Source of the DNA: Chitinophagaceae bacterium
GTDB taxonomy: Bacteria > Bacteroidota > Bacteroidia > Chitinophagales > Chitinophagaceae
Assembly (NCBI GenBank): GCA_024103425.1
Contig: JAGFIS010000020.1
Coordinates: forward strand, 1-50,617
Direction of reading: 5' to 3'
DNA length: 50,617 bases
Shown: piece after piece, positions 25,880-34,054 of the stretch
Layout of the letters: each line of letters begins with the position of its first letter
Numbering within the stretch: position 1 is the stretch's first letter
Notes under the pieces: generated by a model
The model's database searches: none
Seen by the model: the letters and a program-made list of their open reading frames with translations, nothing else
Told to the model about the DNA's origin: nothing
Made by a program: the position numbers and the translations under genes

Positions 25880-27367
25880 TTATAATTCTTTTCTTAACCT
25901 GGCCACCGGAATGCCTAATTGTTCGCGGTATTTAGCTACTGTTCTTCTTGCAATCTGGTATCCCTTCTCCTGCAATTCTTTCGTCAAGCGCTCATCGCTC
26001 AGCGGCTTACGTTTATTTTCTTCTTCTATCAGGTCGTTCAGGATCTTTTTCACTTCGCGGGTGCTAACCTCCTCTCCAGAGTCTGTAACAAGACTCTCAC
26101 TGAAGAAGAATTTCAGCCTGTAGGTGCCAAATTCTGTTTGCACAAACTTACTGGAAGCAACACGGCTAACGGTAGAAATATCGAGACCGGTCATCTCTGC
26201 AATGTCCTTCAAAATCATCGGTCTTAGGTCTGTCTCTTCTCCTGAAAGGAAGAATGCTTTCTGATACTCCACGATCGACTCCATTGTCGATAACAAAGTA
26301 TGTTGCCGTTGCTTTATTGCATCTATAAACCATTTGGCGCTGTCGATCTTTCTTTTAATAAATAAAACCGTATCCCTCTGACGTTTATCTTTTTTCCCCT
26401 TCTTGTCATAATCTCTGAGCATTGCCCTGTACTCTTCGCTGATACGCAGATCGGGAGCATTCTTGGAGTTGAGTAATACCTCCGGCTTACCATTATAATT
26501 CTGAACAAAAAAATCAGGGATTACATAGGCCTCAATATCGGTGGTATCTCCCGCCTGGATTCCGGGCTTTGGATTTAATTTAATAATCTGATTAATGACT
26601 TCTCTCAGTTCATCACTGTCGATCTCTAATGCTTTCTCTATTTTTTCGTAATGCTTCTTAGTAAACTCGTCGAAGTAATTTTTTATAATCTCAATGGCCA
26701 TTGCCACATCGTGGCCTTCGCCTTGCTTGCGCTGTAGTTGCAGCAGCAGACATTCCTGCAAATCGCGTGCACCGACACCGGGCGGATCAAACTGCTGAAT
26801 CATCTTCAGCAATTGCGCCACTTCCTTTTCATTGGTAACAACGTTTTGCCTGAAGGCCAGGTCATCGGCGACAGAAGCCAGGGGCCTCTTGAGATAGCCA
26901 TCATCATCGATACTTCCGATGATCTGTTCCGCAACTTTTTTCTGATGATCGGTCAAGTCGAGCATCAGCAATTGCTGCTTGAGAATATCATAGAAAGATG
27001 TCTCTACCTTATGCTGAAAAGCTACTGCTTCCCTACCGCCATAATTATCATCGCGATACCGATAATCACCTACCTCATCATCACCATCCGTAACATACTC
27101 GGAGATGTCAATATTCTCATATTCATCTTCACTTCCATCAGGATCTTCATCGCTTTGTGTATCTATGTCGTCAAAATCATCATTGAGATCGCTTTCGCTG
27201 ACCTCATACGAATCTTCAACAGTATCTAATGCAGGGTTCTCCTCAATTTCTTCTTTGATGCGCTCTTCCAAATGGGCAGTAGGCACCTGCAGCAACTTCA
27301 TCAACTGAATCTGCTGAGGCGAGAGTTTTTGTGTAAGTTTCTGAGTTAATCTCAGGCTTTGTGCCAT
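25880..27367 (-). CDS. rpoN: RNA polymerase sigma-54 factor
   Basis: A 495-residue RpoN. The ATG at 27367 (MAQSLRLTQKLTQKLSPQQI) gives the normal activator-interacting region I (SPQQIQLMKLLQVP, leucine/glutamine-rich). The TTG at 27397 lies in the promoter. Residues about 50-120 are highly acidic (region II). The core-binding domain follows (LDLTDHQKKVAEQIIGSIDDDGYL, FDPPGVGARDLQECLLLQL). The DNA-binding helix-turn-helix is DIAEMTGLDISTVSRVASSK. The C-terminal RpoN box is present as ARRTVAKYRE. It directs transcription from -24/-12 promoters with enhancer-binding activators; none is encoded in the window. Confidence 0.96.
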   Translation of the reverse strand: MAQSLRLTQKLTQKLSPQQIQLMKLLQVPTAHLEERIKEEIEENPALDTVEDSYEVSESDLNDDFDDIDTQSDEDPDGSEDEYENIDISEYVTDGDDEVGDYRYRDDNYGGREAVAFQHKVETSFYDILKQQLLMLDLTDHQKKVAEQIIGSIDDDGYLKRPLASVADDLAFRQNVVTNEKEVAQLLKMIQQFDPPGVGARDLQECLLLQLQRKQGEGHDVAMAIEIIKNYFDEFTKKHYEKIEKALEIDSDELREVINQIIKLNPKPGIQAGDTTDIEAYVIPDFFVQNYNGKPEVLLNSKNAPDLRISEEYRAMLRDYDKKGKKDKRQRDTVLFIKRKIDSAKWFIDAIKQRQHTLLSTMESIVEYQKAFFLSGEETDLRPMILKDIAEMTGLDISTVSRVASSKFVQTEFGTYRLKFFFSESLVTDSGEEVSTREVKKILNDLIEEENKRKPLSDERLTKELQEKGYQIARRTVAKYREQLGIPVARLRKEL

Positions 27368-27394
27368 ACTGTTACCTTTTATTTTTGGGTAACA

Positions 27395-27402
27395 CAAAGA
27401 TA
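27395..27402 (-). promoter_or_regulatory. Promoter -7 element of rpoN
   Basis: Minus-strand TATCTTTG, an exact TAnnTTTG match, 27 bases before the ATG at 27367. Its TTG is the apparent upstream start codon of the extended reading frame, which supports the shorter rpoN start. Confidence 0.6.
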
Positions 27403-27574
27403 ATAATTAAACGTTTGGAATGAAATTTGCTATTAACACAACTTTTTCATTTTCAAACGGGGTTTTCTTAACAGTCCCGGCAGTCTAAAAAACTCACAAC
27501 CTTATTTTTTTCCACTCCGCTTGGTTTCCTTCAAACACGTCTCCGTGCAAAACTGATTATGGATAAATTTATGT

Positions 27575-27582
27575 TAGTTTTG
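27575..27582 (+). promoter_or_regulatory. Promoter -7 element of tRNA-Arg (and possibly gcvT)
   Basis: TAGTTTTG matches TAnnTTTG exactly and ends 17 bases before the mature tRNA 5' end. No -33 TTG is obvious. No other clear promoter lies between it and gcvT. Confidence 0.55.
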
Positions 27583-27599
27583 CAATCCTTCTCAGGGGC

Positions 27600-27671
27600 G
27601 GCCTTGTAGTACAATGGATAGTACGAGAGTTTCCGGAGCTCCAGATCCAGGTTCGATTCCTGGCAAGGCCA
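27600..27671 (+). tRNA. tRNA-Arg (anticodon CCG)
   Basis: A complete 72-base cloverleaf. The acceptor GGCCTTG (27600-27606) pairs with CAAGGCC (27664-27670), with discriminator A at 27671. The D stem is GTAC/GTAC. The anticodon loop TTCCGGA (27631-27637) has anticodon CCG at 27633-27635, which reads CGG. The T arm is CCAGG-TTCGATT-CCTGG. The top pair of the anticodon stem is A-C, a weak point; the rest pairs well. CCA is not encoded. gcvT starts 16 bases after the 3' end. Confidence 0.92.
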
Positions 27672-27687
27672 CGAATCATTATTTGTT

Positions 27688-28776
27688 ATGAAGAATACTC
27701 CGTTTACACACATCCACATCGCATTGGGAGCCAAGATGGCCGAGTTTGCAGGTTACAATATGCCCATCAGTTATAGCGGTATCAATACCGAACATGAGAC
27801 AGTAAGAAAAAATGCAGGCGTTTTTGATGTCAGCCACATGGGCGAATTTATCGTCAGCGGCCCGAATGCACTCGATCTGCTTCAACGCATTTCTACCAAC
27901 GACGTTTCAAAACTCTCTGTCGGCAGAGCACAATATACCTGCATGCTCAATGATGACGGCGGCATCATCGACGACCTGATCATCTACTGCCTTGCAGAAA
28001 ATGAAAAATATTTATTGGCAGTAAATGCTGCAAATATTGAGAAAGACTGGAACTGGATCAGCAGCAACAACACCAACGGGGCTGAAATGGAGAATATCTC
28101 AGATAAAACTTGTTTATTGGCTATTCAGGGACCTGAAGCTACCAAGATTCTTCAGCCGCTGACAGAAGTCGACATCCTCAACCTGAAATATTACCACTAT
28201 GCCATCGGAACCTTTGCCGGTGTACCTGATGTCATCATCAGTGCCACGGGATACACAGGTTCGGGTGGTATTGAAATTTATTTCGAAAACAAAGACGGCA
28301 ATCCCGAGAAAATCTGGAATGCCATCTTTGAAGCGGGGAAAGAAGCGGGGATACAACCTATCGGACTCGCAGCGAGAGACACGCTCAGGCTTGAAATGGG
28401 ATATTGTCTCTACGGTAATGACATAGACGATACTACTTCTCCGCTCGAGGCAGGATTAGGATGGATCACCAAGCTGGGAAAAGAATCCTTCATCGGAAAA
28501 GAAAAGACTCAGCAACTCAAAGACGCCGGCATCTCCCGCAAATTAGTAGGAATCGAACTGCTGGATCGTGGTGTTCCGCGTCACGGTTTTGAGATTTATG
28601 ATAATGCTTCTAACCTCATCGGAAAAGTTACCAGCGGTACGCAATCGCCTTCGTTACAGAAGCCTATAGCTATGGGTTACGTAACGATACCTAATGCCGC
28701 CATCGGAACCGAGATACAAATAAAAGTGCGAGACAGATTTTTGAAAGCTAAGGTTGTTAAAATGCCTTTCGAGTAG
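27688..28776 (+). CDS. gcvT: Aminomethyltransferase (glycine cleavage system T protein)
   Basis: A 362-residue GcvT that moves the aminomethyl group from lipoyl H protein to tetrahydrofolate, releasing ammonia and methylene-THF. Typical motifs are [26 protein letters not shown] near residue 45, the [13 protein letters not shown] block near 90 with the conserved Asp, [14 protein letters not shown] near 190 and [16 protein letters not shown] near 233. The glycine cleavage partners (gcvH, gcvP) are not in the window. It lies right behind tRNA-Arg, and comB follows by 26 bases. Methylene-THF made here would feed MetF and MetH, also encoded in the window. Confidence 0.96.
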   Translation: MKNTPFTHIHIALGAKMAEFAGYNMPISYSGINTEHETVRKNAGVFDVSHMGEFIVSGPNALDLLQRISTNDVSKLSVGRAQYTCMLNDDGGIIDDLIIYCLAENEKYLLAVNAANIEKDWNWISSNNTNGAEMENISDKTCLLAIQGPEATKILQPLTEVDILNLKYYHYAIGTFAGVPDVIISATGYTGSGGIEIYFENKDGNPEKIWNAIFEAGKEAGIQPIGLAARDTLRLEMGYCLYGNDIDDTTSPLEAGLGWITKLGKESFIGKEKTQQLKDAGISRKLVGIELLDRGVPRHGFEIYDNASNLIGKVTSGTQSPSLQKPIAMGYVTIPNAAIGTEIQIKVRDRFLKAKVVKMPFE

Positions 28777-28802
28777 GGAACAGTTTAAAATTACGATTAT
28801 TC

Positions 28803-29552
28803 ATGTCCAAAGAAACTGCAGAAAAACCGTCACTCTATACAGTATTGACACCGGCGGTTTTAAGCCTCTACGATCTGAAGAAATCCGTAGTCGTTATTAT
28901 AGATATTCTGCGCGCCACCAGCACAATAGCCACAGCTTTGCACAACGGAGCCCGCGAGGTGATTCCGGTTGACAGTATTGCAGAATGTATCAGAATCAGT
29001 AAACAGTTAGATGCAATCAGCGCAGGAGAGCGCGACGGAAAAATTGCTGAAGGCTTAGAATTCGGCAATACTCCGTTTGATTATAACAGAGATTTTATCG
29101 AGGGTAAGACGCTGGTGCTGACTACCACAAACGGCACACGCCTGCTACATCTTGCTTTGGCTTCAGGAGCTGATGAAATCATTACCGGTTCTTTTTGTAA
29201 CTTTTCATCTGTGGTCGACTACCTCAGAAAACAAAATAAGAATGTCATCCTTGCCTGTGCAGCCTGGAGGGATAAAGTCAATATGGAAGACACTCTCTAC
29301 GCAGGAGCAGTAGTACAGCAGTTGATGAGCGACTTTAGCGTAAACTGCGATAGCTCGCATATGGCTGCATCGCTGTACGAACTTGCTAAACACGACTTAT
29401 TAGGATTTATGAAAACACAAAACGCCTCTCATTACCACCGCCTGATGGGTTTTGGAGCGGAGGAAGACCTGAAATACTGCTTCACTTTAGACAATGCGGG
29501 CACACTGCCTGTTTACCGCAACGGGCGTCTTGTAGCAAGTTCTCCCGCGTAA
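28803..29552 (+). CDS. comB: 2-phosphosulfolactate phosphatase family protein
   Basis: A 249-residue ComB-family phosphatase, which removes phosphate from 2-phosphosulfolactate to give 3-sulfolactate. Motifs are VVIIDILRATSTIATALHNGA (about residues 30-50, holding the Asp and Arg), AGERDGKIAEGLEFGNTPFD near 75, TLVLTTTNGTRLL near 101 and ILACAAWRDKVNMEDTLYAG near 150. ComB is best known from coenzyme M synthesis in methanogens and sulfolactate synthesis in Bacillus; in Bacteroidota its role is not settled. The partner ComA (phosphosulfolactate synthase) is not in the window. It is likely cotranscribed with gcvT. Confidence 0.9.
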   Translation: MSKETAEKPSLYTVLTPAVLSLYDLKKSVVVIIDILRATSTIATALHNGAREVIPVDSIAECIRISKQLDAISAGERDGKIAEGLEFGNTPFDYNRDFIEGKTLVLTTTNGTRLLHLALASGADEIITGSFCNFSSVVDYLRKQNKNVILACAAWRDKVNMEDTLYAGAVVQQLMSDFSVNCDSSHMAASLYELAKHDLLGFMKTQNASHYHRLMGFGAEEDLKYCFTLDNAGTLPVYRNGRLVASSPA

Positions 29553-29599
29553 CGCTATATTAAATTAATAGACCATACCCCTGATAATCATCTATTAAC

Positions 29600-29630
29600 T
29601 TGAAAAAAAAGCCACGTTTCATTACCTTTG
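29600..29630 (+). promoter_or_regulatory. Promoter of the SNF2 helicase gene
   Basis: TTG at 29600-29602, a 20-base spacer, and TACCTTTG at 29623-29630 (exact TAnnTTTG). Transcription is predicted to start at about 29634-29637, essentially on the TTG start of the open frame. Confidence 0.65.
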
Positions 29631-29634
29631 CAAA

Positions 29635-32600
29635 TTGCCTTTTCCGAAAGGGCAACCGAATGAATTAAACCTGATATACTTGGCCCTACCCTCTTTAATA
29701 AAATATATTTATAACTCCGGAAGCGAAGAAGTGATTCGCAGAGGAAAGAAGATTTTCACCAATCGACAGGTGGAACTGTCCTCACACGACGTCCTGCTCA
29801 ACTCTGCATCCTTCCACGTTAAAGACGATACTTATAAAACTTATTACAGAGTCAGCATCCAAAACTTCACGAACCCGAAGCAGATGATGCTGCGTTGTAC
29901 CTGTGCATACAACCTCAGCGAAATCTGTAAACATGAAGCCGCTGCGCTTTTCATGCTTCAGGAACTGATTGACAAAAACCTGATTGGCATTGGCGGACCG
30001 GTAACCTACAATCAGAAACATACCATCCTGAAAAGTAAAACTATCGAACTGAAGGCGATTCGGATGTATGCAGGACCGGCTAACTATGAAGCAGCAGTCG
30101 ATTATCTGCGCACGAAGAAATGCAATATTCTTCAGGCAGAGAATGAAGTGGTTGCTGCTGAGGTTAAGGATAACGGAGAGACCTATAAGGTGATTCTCAA
30201 AAAGAATGAGAGTCAATATTTTGATACCAGTTGCACTTGTGACGAACAGGCGTATGCATTGTGCAGACACAAAACTGCACTGTTCCTGCAGCTGCTCAAC
30301 AACTTCGGAGCGAACTATTTTGACTCAATAAAAAACTGGGACAGGCAAAAAGAGAAATTACTCGAAGGATACGGCTATTCTCTGGCAGATGATCTTGAAG
30401 GAAAGTTTGAATTCACTTACAGAGACGGAAAACCTTTCCTGAAAGTACTTGATGCTTCGCTGAAGCGCATTTCTGCCCCAAGGATCAATACCCCCGAACC
30501 CGCAAACGGAACTGCTGTTCTTCAAGAGGAGGCCGTTAAAGACGAAGACACAGAAGTTAAAACAGAATCTGCCGTTGCCGTTGTGCTCAATGCGAACGAA
30601 AAACATTACCCCTTCTTGTCATTCGACATCATTCTCATGGATTATGACAGCGAGAACGATACAATTGTAGGAAAAGCAGAGAAGATTGAACCGGCCAAAG
30701 CCATGAACTTTTCCAGTATTTCTGAAAATAGTTATCAGATTATCCAGTTAGTGAAAAAGCTGCAACAATCCGAGATTAATAAATATCTGAACCGGAACTC
30801 TCCATTCAGCGGGATATGGGATGACATCAATCATCTTGCAGAAGATCAACTGACAGAAGAAACGAAACTGTTAGCCACAGAATACCTGCAGCCCAAACTG
30901 AAGCGGTTGTTTGAGCTGACAGCCGGTACTCCAATTTTCTATCTGGCAAGAGGAAAAAGCTTTGTAACAGATAACCTTGAAGAAGTCAGCATCAGCGACT
31001 TTCACCCCCTTCTTTCTTTTGAAGTAACTGAAGACGAGAGAGAGGTTGTTTTCGACACCATGGTTAAATTAGAATCTCAATCGTTCCTGCTGTCAGATAA
31101 CGAATGGGAGTCTAACCTGCTATTGTTCTTCCACGGGAAAGTTTACTCATGGGACGACTCAGGAGAAAGCCTGCTTGCAGATAAGTTCAGAAATCCGTTG
31201 AGAATCTCTCAGCAAGAATGGCCGGAGATACTCGAGAAAGTGGTAATCCCGCTGACACAGAAATACAGGGTGGATTATGAAAGAAAATTTATCCTTGAGG
31301 TAAAAGAAGGTGAACCTGTTATCAGTGTCCAGTTAATTGAAAAAGGTGAATACCTGCTCTTCCAACCCGTGTTCACATACAAAGGGTTTACGGTAAAACC
31401 TGATGAAAAAGAAACGATTGTCCTTGCTGATAACGGTAAGGTAATTCTCATAAAAAGAGATATTGCAAGTGAAGATGCATTTGTAGAATCGCTGAATAAC
31501 CTGCACAGCCACTTCGTAAAGCAGCCGCAAACAAAAGCACTTGCACTGAAAGGGGAAGACGTGCTGAAAAACAACTGGTTCTTTTTATTCATCGATGTGA
31601 TGAAAGAAAAAAAGATTCCTGTTTATGGCTTTGAGGCACTAAAAAATTACCGTTTCAATACGGCAAGGCCTACTACTAAAATCAGGCTTTCAAGCAATAT
31701 CGACTGGTTTGATGCAGAAGTTGAATTGTCTTTCGGAAACCAGAGAATCGGTATTTCCGAAATTCAGAAAGCACTCGCCAACAAACAATCTTTCGTCCAG
31801 TTAGGCGATGGTACACTCGGCGTTTTGCCCGAAGAATGGATCCGCAAATATGCATTGCTCTTCAAACTGGGCGACGGAAAGAAAGAAAGCCTGAGGCTTT
31901 CAAAATACCACCTCAGTGTAATTGACGATCTATATGAGAACAGGGACGAAAGTGAAATCAGCTTCGAACTCGACGAGAAGTTTGACCGGCTCCGCGAATT
32001 CAAATCGATTCCTGAAGTAGCAGTACCCGAAGGGCTATTACTGACACTGCGACCCTATCAGTTATCCGGTTACCACTGGTTGAGTTATTTACAAGATGTT
32101 GGCTGGGGAGGCATTCTTGCCGACGACATGGGATTGGGTAAAACAGCCCAGGCACTGTCTGCCATGCTGAACTTCAAAGAGAAAAACGGCAGGTTGAAGG
32201 CTTTGGTTGTTTGTCCTACCACATTGATATACAACTGGGAGAATGAGATCAAGAAGTTCACTTCCAATCTCTCGTATCATATCCATCACGGAAGCCTGCG
32301 TACACGCAACATCTCCGAACTGGAAAGCCATGAGATCATCATCACTACCTACGGTACACTGAGGAGTGATATCCAGTTACTGATGAAATCAACTTTTGAT
32401 TACGCGGTTTTAGACGAATCGCAAGCCATCAAAAACCCGTTCTCAAAAGTGACCAAAGCCGCATGCCTTCTGCAGGCTGCAAACAAGATCTGCATGAGTG
32501 GTACGCCGCTTCAAAACAACACATTTGATCTGTATGCACAAATGAACTTCCTTAATCCGGGATTGCTGGGTTCGGTTGAATTTTTCAGAAACGAGTTCTC

Positions 32601-33435
32601 CACACCCATCGATAAATTCGGAGAGAAAGACCAGAAAGAGCACCTCAGAAAACTGCTTTACCCGTTCATCCTCAGGCGTACAAAAGAACAGGTGGCAAAA
32701 GATCTTCCTGAAAAGACAGAGACTATTCTCTTCTGCGAAATGGAAGACAAACAAAGAGCCATTTACAACTCTTACCGCGATATTTTCAGAGAGAGAATTA
32801 TCGGCTCTATTGAAGAACAGGGAGTGGCGCGTTCACAATTCACAATCCTGCAAGGCCTCATGAAGCTGCGTCAGATCTGCGACAGCCCGGCTATTCTGAA
32901 CGAGGATGAAAAATATCCAAATCACTCTATAAAACTCAGTGAACTCTCAAGAGAACTGACCGAAAACATCGGTGAACACAAGGCGCTGGTATTCTCTCAA
33001 TTTCTCGGAATGCTCTCGCTGATAAAGCAACAACTGGAAAAAGATAAAATTCCGTATGAGTATTTCGATGGAAGCACTACACCGGCAGACAGGGAGAAAG
33101 CCATCAAGAATTTCCAGAACAACGAATCGTGCAGGGTATTTTTGATTTCGTTGAAAGCAGGGGGTGTCGGATTGAACCTTACGGCTGCCGACTATGTTTA
33201 CATTGTTGACCCCTGGTGGAACCCGGCAGTAGAACAGCAAGCCATAGACCGTACGCATCGTATCGGCCAGACAAAAAACATATTTGCATACAGGATGATC
33301 TGTAAGGATACGATCGAAGACAAAATCCTTAAACTGCAGGAACGTAAGAAGACACTCGCAAAAGAGTTAATAGCTGATGATCAAGCTTTTGTAAAATCTC
33401 TTACAAGAGAGGATGTCGAATATCTCTTTACTTAA
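29635..33435 (+). CDS. SNF2/RapA-family helicase-like ATPase with two SWIM zinc fingers
   Basis: About 1,266 residues. Two SWIM-type zinc fingers lie in the N terminus: C88-x-C90...C98-x-H100 and C200-x-C202...C210-x-H212. A long middle region without clear motifs follows. The SNF2 ATPase core has GGILADDMGLGKTAQALSAM (Walker A, near 825), the DESQ box near 926, MSGTPLQNNTFDLYAQ, FILRRTKEQVAKDLP, VFSQFLGMLSLI and DRTHRIGQTKNIFAYRM near 1205. It is likely a DNA-translocating, chromatin-remodeller-like ATPase. The start is unclear: the first in-frame codon, TTG 29635, falls at the predicted transcription start; TTG 29680 and GTG 29731 are the next candidates. No in-frame ATG occurs before about residue 84, inside the first zinc finger region. 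Confidence 0.92.
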   Translation: MPFPKGQPNELNLIYLALPSLIKYIYNSGSEEVIRRGKKIFTNRQVELSSHDVLLNSASFHVKDDTYKTYYRVSIQNFTNPKQMMLRCTCAYNLSEICKHEAAALFMLQELIDKNLIGIGGPVTYNQKHTILKSKTIELKAIRMYAGPANYEAAVDYLRTKKCNILQAENEVVAAEVKDNGETYKVILKKNESQYFDTSCTCDEQAYALCRHKTALFLQLLNNFGANYFDSIKNWDRQKEKLLEGYGYSLADDLEGKFEFTYRDGKPFLKVLDASLKRISAPRINTPEPANGTAVLQEEAVKDEDTEVKTESAVAVVLNANEKHYPFLSFDIILMDYDSENDTIVGKAEKIEPAKAMNFSSISENSYQIIQLVKKLQQSEINKYLNRNSPFSGIWDDINHLAEDQLTEETKLLATEYLQPKLKRLFELTAGTPIFYLARGKSFVTDNLEEVSISDFHPLLSFEVTEDEREVVFDTMVKLESQSFLLSDNEWESNLLLFFHGKVYSWDDSGESLLADKFRNPLRISQQEWPEILEKVVIPLTQKYRVDYERKFILEVKEGEPVISVQLIEKGEYLLFQPVFTYKGFTVKPDEKETIVLADNGKVILIKRDIASEDAFVESLNNLHSHFVKQPQTKALALKGEDVLKNNWFFLFIDVMKEKKIPVYGFEALKNYRFNTARPTTKIRLSSNIDWFDAEVELSFGNQRIGISEIQKALANKQSFVQLGDGTLGVLPEEWIRKYALLFKLGDGKKESLRLSKYHLSVIDDLYENRDESEISFELDEKFDRLREFKSIPEVAVPEGLLLTLRPYQLSGYHWLSYLQDVGWGGILADDMGLGKTAQALSAMLNFKEKNGRLKALVVCPTTLIYNWENEIKKFTSNLSYHIHHGSLRTRNISELESHEIIITTYGTLRSDIQLLMKSTFDYAVLDESQAIKNPFSKVTKAACLLQAANKICMSGTPLQNNTFDLYAQMNFLNPGLLGSVEFFRNEFSTPIDKFGEKDQKEHLRKLLYPFILRRTKEQVAKDLPEKTETILFCEMEDKQRAIYNSYRDIFRERIIGSIEEQGVARSQFTILQGLMKLRQICDSPAILNEDEKYPNHSIKLSELSRELTENIGEHKALVFSQFLGMLSLIKQQLEKDKIPYEYFDGSTTPADREKAIKNFQNNESCRVFLISLKAGGVGLNLTAADYVYIVDPWWNPAVEQQAIDRTHRIGQTKNIFAYRMICKDTIEDKILKLQERKKTLAKELIADDQAFVKSLTREDVEYLFT

Positions 33436-33689
33436 TCAAGAAGCTATAAAGTTTTTAAGTCGCTGGAACTCGCGCTTATCGGTTGAGTTAAACAAATCTG
33501 ACAAGTTTCTCCTCAAAGAAGCGAAGAAACGGCAAAACAGCGAACGTTTTGGGTAAAAGTGGCCTTTCATGACGAAATACAATTTGTTCAGTAAAAGATA
33601 GTTTTGGATTTAATGGGAGAGTCGAAGTAACTATTTGTTTAATATATAATCAATAGTATTACCACCTGTTTTTGTAAATAGTAAAATTC

Positions 33690-33709
33690 CTATCCACAAG
33701 TTATTCACA
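33690..33709 (+). other. Two tandem DnaA-box-like 9-mers
   Basis: CTATCCACA (33690-33698; one base off TTATCCACA), then AG, then TTATTCACA (33701-33709; an exact match to TTATNCACA). The 11-base phase places both on the same face of the helix. Flanks are AT-rich. I found no further exact boxes on either strand in the gap. Confidence 0.45.
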
Positions 33710-33746
33710 AATATAGGTATTTTTTATATTCCTGCTTCAACCGTAC

Positions 33747-33824
33747 CTGAGCCCCCCGGCTCAGATACCTGAATTCTGCGCTTTCTGTTAGTTTGAAAAA
33801 TAGGTTACTCAGCCCCCGGCCGAG
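33747..33824. repeat. Pair of related GC-rich hairpins
   Basis: The first (33747-33764) is a perfect 7-base stem, CTGAGCC/GGCTCAG, with a CCCC loop. The second (33808-33824) is CTCAGCC/GGCCGAG with a CCC loop and one A-C mismatch. Both share an AGCCCCC-CGGC core. Neither is followed by a T tract on the plus strand, so they are not standard terminators. Confidence 0.6.
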
Positions 33825-34054
33825 CATTGTGTTGCTGAAAAATTTCATGGTTAACCGGATTTTGAATTTGAACAAGAACCTGAATTCACCGGCTGCCTTC
33901 TTCGGCAGTCTCTCATACCTCGTTTATAGGTAACGCCAATACAGATCAATTATTGCACCGGTGTTGTATGCAGCAAAAACAATCAATTAATTGTAAGCCT
34001 ATTCAACTAAATTGCAGCCCTGTTTAATTGCCGCAATAGACATACCCTGCCTGC

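Larger units (their letters stand above)
33436..34054. other. Large non-coding gap with candidate replication or regulatory elements
   Basis: The longest gene-free stretch in the window (619 bases). It has no ORF worth calling. From left to right it holds an unremarkable stretch, an AT-rich part (about 33600-33740), two tandem DnaA-box-like sites (33690-33709), two GC-rich C-loop hairpins (33747-33764 and 33808-33824), a repeated CCTGAATTC (about 33769 and 33880), and a weaker hairpin around 33893-33910. No tRNA or known riboswitch is visible. Confidence 0.6.

Noticed and set aside
26738..27229. 163-residue hydrophobic plus-strand open frame
   Set aside because: It is antisense to rpoN; the isoleucine-rich look comes from the complement of the acidic region II codons.
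27403..27599. Glycine riboswitch controlling gcvT
   Set aside because: The region before gcvT is taken by tRNA-Arg and its promoter; I saw no aptamer-like core upstream.
27531..27734. 67-residue minus-strand open frame across the tRNA
   Set aside because: It overlaps the tRNA and the gcvT start in antisense and has no coding features.
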